From assembly GCA_041306075.1 (NCBI GenBank), contig JBFYKH010000047.1, positions 1 to 15,991 on the forward strand: DNA of 15,991 nt, given 5' to 3'. The notes below the pieces were generated by a model that had not been told where the DNA came from, made no database searches, and saw only the letters and a program-made list of their open reading frames with translations. The DNA comes from JAHIYG01 sp041306075 (lineage in GTDB: Archaea > Altiarchaeota > Altiarchaeia > IMC4 > SCGC-AAA252-I15). Positions 6,332 through 13,461 of this stretch are shown in pieces. Every line of letters begins with the position of its first letter. The first letter of the stretch is position 1. A program made the translations under genes and the position numbers.

Positions 6332-8638
6332 GTGTACAGGAAGCGCACCGACAAAGTCTACGAGGTGGGGCTCCTTGGCGCCGGGGACGGGGACCTCCTG
6401 AAGCTCAGCGCCGAGAGGAACCTCGGCCTGTCGCTAGATGAGCTGAGGAGCGTGAGGGCGCACTTCCAGACTGCGGGCCGCGACCCGACCGACATCGAGT
6501 TGGAGGCGTTCGCGCAGAGCTGGAGCGAGCACTGCTGCTACAAGACTAGCAGGAACACCCTGAAGGAGACGATTTTCACCATCAAGGGCAAGGACGTGAT
6601 ATGCGCCATATCGGAGGACGCGGCCGTCGTCGACTTCGAGGGCGAGCACGCCTACGTCGTCAAGATAGAGTCCCACAACCACCCGAGCGCCCTCGACCCG
6701 TACGGGGGGGCCGCCACCGGAGTCGGGGGGATACTCAGGGACGTAGTCTGCATGGGCGCGCAGCCGATAGCGCTCGTCGACCCCCTGTTCTTCGGCCCCC
6801 TCGACCTGCCCGAGAAGAGGCTGCCTGCGGGCGTCAAGCACCCGCGCTACCTGTTCAACGGAGTCGTCTCCGGGATAGCGGACTACGGCAACAGGGTGGG
6901 TATACCGACGGTCGCTGGGATGGTCTACTTCGACAAAAGCTACACGGGCAACTGCCTCGTCAACGTCGGCTGCGTCGGCATCATCAGGAAGAAGGACGTG
7001 GTCCACAGCCGCGCCGGAGGCGCGGGCGACGTCTACATACTCGCGGGCGGGAAGACCGGCCGCGACGGCATACACGGCGTATCGTTCGCGAGCCAGGAGC
7101 TCCACGGCAAGAGCGAGGACGAGGACAGGGCGTCCGTCCAGCTCGGGTACGCGATAATGAAGGAGCCTCTCATGCACGCCTGCCTGGAGGCGAACTCCAG
7201 GGGCCTCCTGAGCGGGCTCAAGGACTTCGGGGGCGGCGGACTAAGCTGCGTCGCGGCGGAGATGGCGCATGCCGCAGGCCTCGGCGCCACCATTGACCTG
7301 GACCGGGTGCTATTGAAGGAGCCGGGCCTCGCGCCCTGGGAGATATGGGTGTCCGAGAGCCAGGAGAGGATGATGATGACGGTCGAGCCCGGGAGGGTGG
7401 AGGCAGTCCTCGAGATATTCAGGTTCTGGGACGTGCCTGCGACGGTCGTGGGGAAGGTCGACGCCACCAAGCGCATCAAGGCGACCTACGGAGGCGTCAC
7501 GGTCCTGGACCTCGACCTCGACTTCCTGATAGCGGGCGTGTGCTATAACCGGCCCTTCAGGATTAGGGAGCGGAGGGACTCGAAAGCGAAGCCGAGGATG
7601 CCTGACCTCGCGAAGGCGTCGCTGAAGGTGCTCGGAAGCCCGAACGTGGGGAGCCGCGAGTCGGTCGTGAGGAGATACGACCACGAGGTGCGGGCCGCCA
7701 CTATAATAAAGCCGTTGAACGGCGTCGTCAACAGGCAAAGCCACGGGGACGCGGCGGTGCTGAAGCCCCTCGAGGACAGCTTCAGGGGCCTCGCCCTCTC
7801 GTCGGACGTGAACCCGTCACTGTGCAGGGAGGACCCGTACTGGGGCAGCGCCTCCGCCGTCGACGAGGCGGTGAGGAACATGACGGCCGTGAATGCGAGG
7901 GCGCACACCATAGTCGACTGCCTGAACTTCCCGAACCCGGAGAAGCCCGTGAACCTCGGCGACTTCAAGCGCGCCTGCGCCGGCCTGCACTTCGCCGCGA
8001 GCAGGTTCCGGGTCCCGTTCGTCTCCGGGAACGTGAGCCTCTACAACGAGGGGACGACCGGCCCCATCGCGCCGACCCCCACACTCCTCACGGTGGGGAT
8101 AGCAGACGACGTCAGGAGGTGCGTGACGACGGACTACAAGCGCGAGGGGAACCCGGTGTTCATCGTCGGAGACACCAGGGAGGAGCTCCGGGGCTCAGAG
8201 TACTACATGCTCATGAGGGTGAGGGGCGGCGCGGTCCCGAAGGTCGACCCGGACAGGACGGCCGCGAACGCCAGGAAGCTGAGGGAAGCCATGGACGGCG
8301 GCCTCGTCGCCGCATGCCACGACCTCAGCGAAGGCGGCCTCCTCGCCTCCGCCTCGGAGATGAGCTTCGGAGGCGACGTCGGGGCGGAGTACGACCTGTC
8401 CGTGCTCGGCGGACTCAGAACCGACCTGAAGCTGTTCTCCGAGAGCAACGGCCGCTGGCTCGTGGAGGTTAAGGCCGGCGGGGAGGATGAGTTCGCGGGG
8501 AAGGTCGGCGGACTCAGGATAGGATGCGTCGGCGGCGAAGACATAGCCTTCTCCGACGGCAGGAGGAGGTTCTCCATCCCGCTCGACGCCGCGCGCGACG
8601 CCTGGGACGGCGCTGTCGGAAGGGAGGTGCCGAAGTGA
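6332..8638 (+). CDS. purL: Phosphoribosylformylglycinamidine synthase subunit PurL
   Basis: This is the synthetase subunit: FGAR, ATP and ammonia delivered from PurQ give FGAM, step four of de novo purine synthesis. The product has 768 residues, slightly above the usual small-type PurL length. Visible motifs are WSEHCCYKTSR at residues 64-74, ESHNHPSALDPYGGAATGVGG at 113-133, a GGGGL segment near 301, SESQERMMM near 340, and the second-half HDLSEGGLLA. These are the paired AIR-synthase-like domains of the family. The start is GTG at 6332, one base after the purS stop. An in-frame GTG at 6365 would also keep all conserved parts. The gene ends in GTGA, overlapping purQ. Confidence 0.96.
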   Translation: MYRKRTDKVYEVGLLGAGDGDLLKLSAERNLGLSLDELRSVRAHFQTAGRDPTDIELEAFAQSWSEHCCYKTSRNTLKETIFTIKGKDVICAISEDAAVVDFEGEHAYVVKIESHNHPSALDPYGGAATGVGGILRDVVCMGAQPIALVDPLFFGPLDLPEKRLPAGVKHPRYLFNGVVSGIADYGNRVGIPTVAGMVYFDKSYTGNCLVNVGCVGIIRKKDVVHSRAGGAGDVYILAGGKTGRDGIHGVSFASQELHGKSEDEDRASVQLGYAIMKEPLMHACLEANSRGLLSGLKDFGGGGLSCVAAEMAHAAGLGATIDLDRVLLKEPGLAPWEIWVSESQERMMMTVEPGRVEAVLEIFRFWDVPATVVGKVDATKRIKATYGGVTVLDLDLDFLIAGVCYNRPFRIRERRDSKAKPRMPDLAKASLKVLGSPNVGSRESVVRRYDHEVRAATIIKPLNGVVNRQSHGDAAVLKPLEDSFRGLALSSDVNPSLCREDPYWGSASAVDEAVRNMTAVNARAHTIVDCLNFPNPEKPVNLGDFKRACAGLHFAASRFRVPFVSGNVSLYNEGTTGPIAPTPTLLTVGIADDVRRCVTTDYKREGNPVFIVGDTREELRGSEYYMLMRVRGGAVPKVDPDRTAANARKLREAMDGGLVAACHDLSEGGLLASASEMSFGGDVGAEYDLSVLGGLRTDLKLFSESNGRWLVEVKAGGEDEFAGKVGGLRIGCVGGEDIAFSDGRRRFSIPLDAARDAWDGAVGREVPK
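8623..8629 (+). promoter_or_regulatory. Strong Shine-Dalgarno GGAGGTG for purQ
   Basis: GGAGGTG, a perfect complement to the archaeal 16S rRNA tail, lies inside the end of purL, five bases before the purQ GTG at 8635. It decides the purQ start in place of the longer open frame that begins at 8524. Confidence 0.8.
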
Positions 8639-9441
8639 GGGCCTGCATCCTGTTCATAGAGGGGACGAACTGCGAGGAGGAGGGCTGGCGCGCGTTCAAG
8701 AGAGTCGGCTTCGACGCGGAAAAGGTCCACCTGAAACAGCTCATCGGAGACTGCTCGGAGGAGCGGAAACGGAGGCTCGGAGACTACGACGTCCTGTTCA
8801 TACCCGGCGGCTGGAGCGCCGGAGACTACGTCCGGGCCGGGGCGATTTTCGCGGCGAGGCTGAAGGCGAGGCTCGGCCCCGAACTCTCAGGGTTCGTGGA
8901 CGAAGGCAAGCCGGTAATAGGCGTCTGCAACGGCCTACAGGTCCTCGTCGAGGCAGGCCTCCTCCCGGGCTTCGACGGGATAAGCGAGCACCCGGAGGCG
9001 GTGATGGCAATCAACGCTAACGCGAGGTTCCAGTGCCGGCCGGCTTACATCAGGCACGCGAACACGTGCAGAATCACGTCAGGCATCCCGGAGGGCCGGG
9101 TGATGCAGGTGCCGGTCGCCCACGCGGAGGGGAGGCTCAGCTTCGGGGACCGCGACCAGGAGATGCTAGCCAAGCTCAAAAGGAACAAGCAGATAGTCTT
9201 CACATACTGCCGCCCCGACGGGGCTCCGGCGGACAACGTGTTCCCGTGGAACCCGAACGGCTCCCTCGCCGACATCGCTGGCCTATGCAACCCGGAAGGC
9301 AACGTCCTGGGGATGATGCCGCACCCGGAGCGGGTCATAGACACGATACAGCATGCCGACTGGACGAGGAAGGACTACCCGGAGGGGGACGGCCTCCAGT
9401 TCTTCAGGAGCGTGGCGAAGAGCCTTGAAAATAAACGCTGA
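8635..9441 (+). CDS. purQ: Phosphoribosylformylglycinamidine synthase subunit PurQ (glutaminase)
   Basis: This class I glutamine amidotransferase hydrolyses glutamine and supplies ammonia to PurL. The product has 268 residues from the GTG start. FIEGTNCEEE lies at residues 7-16, the oxyanion-strand region IPGGWSAGDY at 56-65, and GVCNGLQ at 96-102 with nucleophile Cys98. The catalytic His230 and Glu232 are in MMPHPER. All triad residues are present. The GTG overlaps the purL stop (GTGA) and is preceded by a strong ribosome binding site, indicating translational coupling and equal subunit supply. Confidence 0.96.
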   Translation: MRACILFIEGTNCEEEGWRAFKRVGFDAEKVHLKQLIGDCSEERKRRLGDYDVLFIPGGWSAGDYVRAGAIFAARLKARLGPELSGFVDEGKPVIGVCNGLQVLVEAGLLPGFDGISEHPEAVMAINANARFQCRPAYIRHANTCRITSGIPEGRVMQVPVAHAEGRLSFGDRDQEMLAKLKRNKQIVFTYCRPDGAPADNVFPWNPNGSLADIAGLCNPEGNVLGMMPHPERVIDTIQHADWTRKDYPEGDGLQFFRSVAKSLENKR

Positions 9442-9580
9442 ATGGCATCTCGCCAACAGGATGCCGAAGAACCCGACGCTCAAGGAAAGGGCCAGGTGGC
9501 ATTTCGAGCACGAGAAACACTGCCAGTGCAGGACGATGACGAAAAAGCTCAGGGAGGCCCTGGCGAATGCACTCAAGTAG
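9425..9580 (+). CDS. Small conserved-type His/Cys protein (51 residues), function unknown
   Basis: A TTG at 9425, overlapping the end of purQ by 17 bp, opens a 51-codon frame. The protein starts MKINAEWHLANRMPKNPT, continues with KERARWHFEHEKHCQCR, and ends in a basic helix. I recall short archaeal and bacterial proteins with the same plan (WH, then RMPKNPT, then WH.EH...HC.CR), but cannot confirm it by search. Three His and two Cys closely spaced around HCQC suggest a metal site, probably zinc. The alternative start at the ATG at 9461 would remove the first conserved WH, so TTG is preferred. The gene is likely co-transcribed with purSLQ. Confidence 0.72.
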   Translation: MKINAEWHLANRMPKNPTLKERARWHFEHEKHCQCRTMTKKLREALANALK

Positions 9581-9592
9581 CCTCAACGCGCG

Positions 9593-9600
9593 TTTTTACC
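9593..9600 (+). promoter_or_regulatory. Weak TATA-like box before the first helical-repeat gene
   Basis: TTTTTACC is centred about 29 bp before the ATG at 9626. No Shine-Dalgarno lies before that ATG, which fits a leaderless start. The match to a TATA consensus is weak. Confidence 0.35.
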
Positions 9601-9625
9601 TCGTCCTTCCGGAATCCATAACGAC

Positions 9626-10348
9626 ATGGCCGCGAAACTGAAGGGGTTGCATCCCCAGCCGCTATTGAACCCGCCCAGCGAGGACGGCCTCCCAGGGTGG
9701 CTTCGAATAGGCCCCGGGGAGAGGGGGATGGTCGAGGCGCTGCTTGAGAGCTCTAGGGAGTCGGACGACGGGTACGTCACCGCCCAGTTCTACCATCACG
9801 CTAAGGCTGTCGGGTTCCATCCTGAAATCAGCGGGAAGAACAGGGCGGCCATGTACGAGAGGCTGAAGTGGGCGAGGGACACGAAGACCGCCTGGCAGCT
9901 CGGAGACATGCACAACTACATGAGGTCCATCGGGCTTCCCACGGACCTCAAGGCCGACGACGGCATACTCCTCAAGGACGAGGAGGATGCGAGGGCTGGC
10001 GGCCAGTGGCTTTGGGCGGCTTCGATGCATGCGAAACGGATGGGCCTCGGCCTGGCGGGGAAGCCCGCCCCCGAGGATGCGGCGTTCATGGCGGGGGCGT
10101 TCCTGAGCGTGCCGCTAGCTTCGGAGGAGAGGCTGAGGTTCCTCGACGTCTTGAAGAGGCTCGGCGTCAGGGTGAAGCTCACGAACACAGATGCGGAGGA
10201 TTTGAGGGGGTACGTCGAAAGGGAGAGGCGCGGAGACAGGGCTGACAAGCTGGCGGAGGCCCACTACCTTGCGAGGAGCTTGCTCCAAGTCAAGCCCGTT
10301 GAGGAGGCGCCGCCTGAGATGCCGCCGCTTCGGAGGTTCGGGAGATGA
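9626..10348 (+). CDS. Helical-repeat protein with paired terminal tags, member 1 of a three-gene family
   Basis: The product has 240 residues and matches no family I recognise. It has no signal peptide or membrane span. The N-terminus is MAAKLKGLHPQPLLNPPSED and the C-terminus is EMPPLRRFGR; close versions of both ends recur in the genes at 10345 and 12521. The core is α-helical and can be laid out as units of about 39-40 residues. Each carries an aromatic/His-rich helix followed by a MK.LGL-like turn: HHAKAVGF near 57, MHNYMRSIGL near 94, MHAKRMGLGL near 133, DVLKRLGVRV near 174. Such solenoid-like repeats usually bind proteins or nucleic acids. The stop overlaps the next gene's start (ATGA), so the two are translated as a pair. 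Confidence 0.78.
   Translation: MAAKLKGLHPQPLLNPPSEDGLPGWLRIGPGERGMVEALLESSRESDDGYVTAQFYHHAKAVGFHPEISGKNRAAMYERLKWARDTKTAWQLGDMHNYMRSIGLPTDLKADDGILLKDEEDARAGGQWLWAASMHAKRMGLGLAGKPAPEDAAFMAGAFLSVPLASEERLRFLDVLKRLGVRVKLTNTDAEDLRGYVERERRGDRADKLAEAHYLARSLLQVKPVEEAPPEMPPLRRFGR
10332..10337 (+). promoter_or_regulatory. Shine-Dalgarno embedded in the C-terminal tag codons
   Basis: The codons for the LRRF tag of the upstream gene contain GGAGGT, seven bases before the ATG at 10345. The conserved C-terminal tag therefore doubles as a ribosome binding site for the next gene. Confidence 0.65.
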
Positions 10349-11106
10349 CTGTGAAGCTGAAGGCCTGCAGGGGGGAGCCGCTTTTGTCGCCGCCCGGCGA
10401 GGCGGACCCCCTGGCGGTCTGCGAGGGGGACTGGCGCATCATCGACGACGGGATAGAATCCGCCCTCAGAAGCAACGACCCCCACTCGGCCTCCGACTAT
10501 GTCGAGCTCATGTGCTACAGGAGCCTGCTCGGGAGGCCCCTTGCGATGGATGATGCCGGCAGGAGGAAGGTCCGCGGGTATTTGGGGCGGGTGAGGGCCG
10601 AGAAGTTCAGCCACGACACGGTGCTCGCGGACAGGGGATACGTGCTCGGCAGGTGCCTCACCATGCTCGAGGCCATGGGGGAGAGGGGCTTCCGGGAGAG
10701 GGGCGACGTCTGGCTGGTGAAGGCGAACCTCAGGGAGGCCAGGGAGAATTCGCCGTCGAGCCTCCACAACGCCGGACTCCACCACATACTCGAGAGGCTC
10801 GGCGAGAGGGAGGATGTCACCGACAACGACCGGGAGAAGATAGGATACTGGCTCTCCGACTTCAGGGGCAGGAGGGACAGGATTCCCTTGAGCGTGATGA
10901 GGCAGGTCTACTACAAGCGGAGAATCGGCGTCGAAGACAGGCTCAGCCCGGCCGAGGAGAAGGAAGTGGTCTTGGAGCTCGAGGCTATGAGGGCGAACCG
11001 GGACCCTGGGATAGCCGAGGTATTGTACATGATGGGGGAGATGAGTGGCCGGGCGGAGTGGGGAGCCGGTTCGCCTCCGATGCCGCCCCTGAAGAGGTTC
11101 AGGTGA
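10345..11106 (+). CDS. Helical-repeat protein with paired terminal tags, member 2
   Basis: The product has 253 residues and no recognised family. Its N-terminus MTVKLKACRGEPLLSPPGEA aligns with member 1 (M..KLK, then PLL.PP), and its C-terminus SPPMPPLKRFR carries the same [ML]PPL[RK]RF tag. The middle is highly charged and α-helical, with loosely repeated blocks of about 43 residues (SDYVELMCYRSLLG, DRGYVLGRCLTMLEAMG, LHHILERLGE, MRQVYYKRRIG). These are more divergent from the consensus than in the other members. There is no signal peptide or membrane segment. The ATG at 10345 overlaps the upstream TGA and keeps the N-terminal tag in register; a GTG at 10351 is a possible alternative. The 3' end overlaps the convergent membrane-protein gene by 8 bp. 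Confidence 0.78.
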   Translation: MTVKLKACRGEPLLSPPGEADPLAVCEGDWRIIDDGIESALRSNDPHSASDYVELMCYRSLLGRPLAMDDAGRRKVRGYLGRVRAEKFSHDTVLADRGYVLGRCLTMLEAMGERGFRERGDVWLVKANLREARENSPSSLHNAGLHHILERLGEREDVTDNDREKIGYWLSDFRGRRDRIPLSVMRQVYYKRRIGVEDRLSPAEEKEVVLELEAMRANRDPGIAEVLYMMGEMSGRAEWGAGSPPMPPLKRFR

Positions 11107-11569
11107 GGCGCGCGACTGCCCCGGGCAGTTGCACGGAGTACGTCATGTTCTCGTTGATTCTCAGGTCGAATCCGCAGTCCCGCCCGTAGCACCTGAACGT
11201 CGCGTTCTCGTAGAGGAGGCCTTCCACAATTGCGGCGTCGTATGACTCGTTCTCGGATGCGGCCGTCCCCCCCGACGGCGTCACGAGGCGGCATGCCCCG
11301 GCACAGTCGACAGCGAGTTCCGACGGCAGATAGCACCTGAGCCTGCCGGCGCGCGCAAACAGGCAGACGTCGTGGGACAGGTGACGGTCGGCGCCGGACA
11401 CGGTGATGTGCTCGCCGGTCGCGGCGAGGGCGTGGTACGCGTACCTCTCGGGGGCGGTGAACCCCTGCGCGAAGTATCCTCCGTCGTACAGCGCGTAGAT
11501 GCCGAACGGAATGTGCGTTATTAATATCGCGGCCGCGAGCGCCCAGCCGATTTTCGCCGACCTCTTCAT
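11099..11569 (-). CDS. Membrane-anchored Cys-rich extracytoplasmic protein, coupled to pcn
   Basis: The product has 156 residues. A short basic N-terminus precedes one hydrophobic helix at residues 8-27, so the protein is probably anchored with its C-terminal domain outside the cell. That domain has six cysteines (69, 79, 89, 93, 127, 132) that could form three disulfides, and three N-glycosylation sequons (NES, NAT, NMT), all consistent with an exterior location. No known family is recognised. The ATG at 11569 overlaps the pcn stop codon (ATGA), so the gene is translated from the pcn message, an unexpected pairing for a replication clamp. Its 3' end overlaps the convergent helical-repeat gene by 8 bp. 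Confidence 0.75.
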   Translation of the reverse strand: MKRSAKIGWALAAAILITHIPFGIYALYDGGYFAQGFTAPERYAYHALAATGEHITVSGADRHLSHDVCLFARAGRLRCYLPSELAVDCAGACRLVTPSGGTAASENESYDAAIVEGLLYENATFRCYGRDCGFDLRINENMTYSVQLPGAVARLT

Positions 11570-12297
11570 CCGCTCTCAATCCTTGGCGCCAGGTAGTATA
11601 TCACGCGGCCGTCGCCTATCGAGTACTCGACCTTCAATGGGGCGTCCGTCTTCAGGCTGAGCGAGACGACGCTCGGTATCTCCGCCGCCTTGAGTATGTT
11701 GTTGAGGTATTCGAGCGAGAACATCGACTTCGCAGGCACCTTCACGTTCAGGGAGAGCAGCCGGTCCTCCGGGAACTCTATGTCTACGCTGCCGGTGTCG
11801 CCGTCGCTCTTCACGTGGAAGCCCTTCTCGAGGCGGAGGGCGACATGGTTGGATATCAGCTCCGCGTCCTTGAGGGCGTCCTTGATGACGTTCGGCGTCA
11901 GCTTCACCTCGGCCTGGAACTCTATCTTCGGCTCCTTCGGGGGGTTCCCGGTGGTCTCGATGATGGATGTCGTGAACTCCCGCCTCGTCTCCCCGCGGAA
12001 CACCATCTTCAGCCGGGTGTCTATGGTGATGTCTATCTTGTCCTCGGGCCGGGACCTGCGCGTTATCTTGGAGAGCTCCGCGAAGTCCACGCCCAGGGTC
12101 AACGGCTTGTCGCACTTGAACTTCTCGAAGGCCTTCGCCGGCAGCTCGAAGTCGACGAGCGCTATCTGGCTCGGGTCCATCGCCCTCAGCTTCATGCCGG
12201 TGGAGTCTATGTGAAATGTCCCCTCGTCAATCAGAGCCGCTATCGCCTCGATGCTGTTACGGAAGGACTTCGTGTCGTTAATCGTAGCCTCAAACAT
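11566..12297 (-). CDS. pcn: DNA polymerase sliding clamp (PCNA)
   Basis: The sliding clamp encircles DNA as a trimeric ring and tethers replicative polymerase, ligase, FEN1 and other proteins with PIP boxes. The product has 243 residues, the normal size. The N-terminal domain has FHIDSTGMKLRAMDPSQIALVDFELP (about 28-53), with the family's AMDPS.I..V core. The central basic region includes KITRRSRPEDKI, and the C-terminus ends YYLAPRIESG, the archaeal-type ending that helps form the PIP-box binding pocket. A TTG lies one codon upstream, but the ATG at 12297 is preceded by GGTGAT at a good distance, so I chose it. The gene was probably once directly downstream of lysK. Confidence 0.96.
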   Translation of the reverse strand: MFEATINDTKSFRNSIEAIAALIDEGTFHIDSTGMKLRAMDPSQIALVDFELPAKAFEKFKCDKPLTLGVDFAELSKITRRSRPEDKIDITIDTRLKMVFRGETRREFTTSIIETTGNPPKEPKIEFQAEVKLTPNVIKDALKDAELISNHVALRLEKGFHVKSDGDTGSVDIEFPEDRLLSLNVKVPAKSMFSLEYLNNILKAAEIPSVVSLSLKTDAPLKVEYSIGDGRVIYYLAPRIESG

Positions 12298-12302
12298 CAA
12301 AC

Positions 12303-12342
12303 ATCACCCTCAACCATAGTATTACAAAAAGGGGGTTAAAAA
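12303..12342 (-). promoter_or_regulatory. pcn promoter and ribosome binding site
   Basis: On the minus strand, a TATA-like TTTTTAACC (12342-12334) predicts transcription starting around 12313. The short leader contains GGTGAT (12308-12303), a good Shine-Dalgarno five bases before the ATG. Confidence 0.6.
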
Positions 12343-12346
12343 TGCG

Positions 12347-12418
12347 TTAGCGCCCGAACCTGCCCCTCAGGTATTCCGCCCCGAGGGTCATCAGGTTGGA
12401 TGCTTCCGCCCCGGGACC
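12347..12418 (-). pseudogene. Detached copy of the lysK 3' end
   Basis: Minus-strand reading of this 72-bp stretch gives GPGAEASNLMTLGAEYLRGRFGR and a TAA stop. The true end of lysK reads GPKAAAFMMTLGAEYLTSRFTR and TAA. At the DNA level 12347-12393 matches 13415-13461 at about 40 of 47 positions by hand count, both in the same orientation. No credible start codon or upstream similarity exists, so this is a remnant, not a gene. Together with the real lysK end it brackets the helical-repeat gene at 12521-13384. Confidence 0.72.
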
Positions 12419-12474
12419 CGCCGCCATGAGGAAGGGCTCTATCACTCCCTCCGTCTGCCTGAGGCTGAAGAGGG

Positions 12475-12483
12475 GATATAAAC
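12475..12483 (+). promoter_or_regulatory. TATA box for the third helical-repeat gene
   Basis: GATATAAAC is a good archaeal TATA match. It predicts a transcription start near 12505, about 15 nt before the ATG at 12521. It lies just beyond the detached lysK end. Confidence 0.6.
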
Positions 12484-12520
12484 TCCCGGTTCCCGATTAT
12501 CTTACGACGGAATATGCCTG

Positions 12521-13384
12521 ATGCAGACCGTCCTACCCATGAAAACCGCGGGATACAAGCCGGCTGGGAAGCTGAGAGGGCAGCCGCTCTTGGAGGAGCC
12601 CGGGAGGGATGAGCGGCCCATCCTCATTGAGATTACGCCAGAGGCTATTGAGGGAACCGGTCTGCGCCTTGGTGAACTGGCCGGGGGAAAAAGTTGGGGT
12701 AATTTCCTCCACCTGGCTGCGAACATGAAAAAGCTCGGCCTGAAAGCGGACGAGCATGTCGGAAAATACGGGAAGGAAACTCACGATTGGCTATCGGCTG
12801 ATTTTAACGTTAAGCAGATGATGTTGGAGGCCGGAGCGGCAAACGAGATAAACGATTGGCCTGATGTAGTGAGCCGTCTCGTCGACGTGAATGCTTTAGG
12901 CATCGGCTCCGCGCCGCGGTTCGGGGGACATGAACAGTTTATGGCAGCGGATTTACGCCTCTATGAGGATGGGAAAGACATGTTCGGCAGGCGCATCGAG
13001 GGACGTTGGGGATTATTCGCCTCCCACGCGGCCAACCTGAAGCGTCTCGGCATTAAGGCGGACTACTCCCTTCGCGGATGCGAACCCGGAATAAGAGACG
13101 AGCTTGTAAGGCTTGGCAGGGCGGGGGACTGGCGTTCCTACGCCAGACATGCGGCGGACATGAAAGCCATAGGCCTGGACGTGTACGATGACGTACGGCC
13201 GCGGATACCTTCGCTACGGAAATCCCTTTACGACGCAGCCGAAAAGAAGGAGTGGGACGCCTACACCCAGCTGGCTGCGAACCTGCTCGAATTGGATTGG
13301 GGAACCCTTAACCCCGGGGAAACCGACGAAAAAAACAATCTCCCGCTGCCGCCTCTGAGGAGGTTCCGTGGGCGAGGCCGCTGA
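12521..13384 (+). CDS. Helical-repeat protein with paired terminal tags, member 3, possibly inserted
   Basis: The product has 287 residues and no recognised family. It shows the clearest repeats of the three: LHLAANMKKLGLKAD near residue 64, ASHAANLKRLGIKAD near 166, ARHAADMKAIGLDVY near 207, and a last partial QLAANLLELDW, with Trp about 7-8 residues before each HAA. The unit is about 41 residues. The N-terminal tag KLRGQPLLEEP and C-terminal tag LPLPPLRRFRGRGR match the genes at 9626 and 10345. An ATG at 12539 would give a start nearer the tag and is a fair alternative. Codon use is visibly more AT-rich than its neighbours (many AAA, TTA, ATT, TTT codons). The gene runs against the lysK and pcn direction and is flanked by lysK-end repeats, both hinting at later acquisition. 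Confidence 0.78.
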   Translation: MQTVLPMKTAGYKPAGKLRGQPLLEEPGRDERPILIEITPEAIEGTGLRLGELAGGKSWGNFLHLAANMKKLGLKADEHVGKYGKETHDWLSADFNVKQMMLEAGAANEINDWPDVVSRLVDVNALGIGSAPRFGGHEQFMAADLRLYEDGKDMFGRRIEGRWGLFASHAANLKRLGIKADYSLRGCEPGIRDELVRLGRAGDWRSYARHAADMKAIGLDVYDDVRPRIPSLRKSLYDAAEKKEWDAYTQLAANLLELDWGTLNPGETDEKNNLPLPPLRRFRGRGR

Positions 13385-13414
13385 CTGGGCGCCCCCCGTG
13401 GAGCGGCCGGAAAA

Positions 13415-13461
13415 TTAGCGTGTGAACCTGCTCGTCAGGTATTCGGCACCGAGGGTCATCA
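13415..13461 (-). repeat. lysK 3' end copy of the flanking direct repeat
   Basis: This is the intact partner of the degenerate copy at 12347-12393. The two are in direct orientation, 1068 bp apart start to start, with one gene of opposite polarity between them. Confidence 0.7.
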
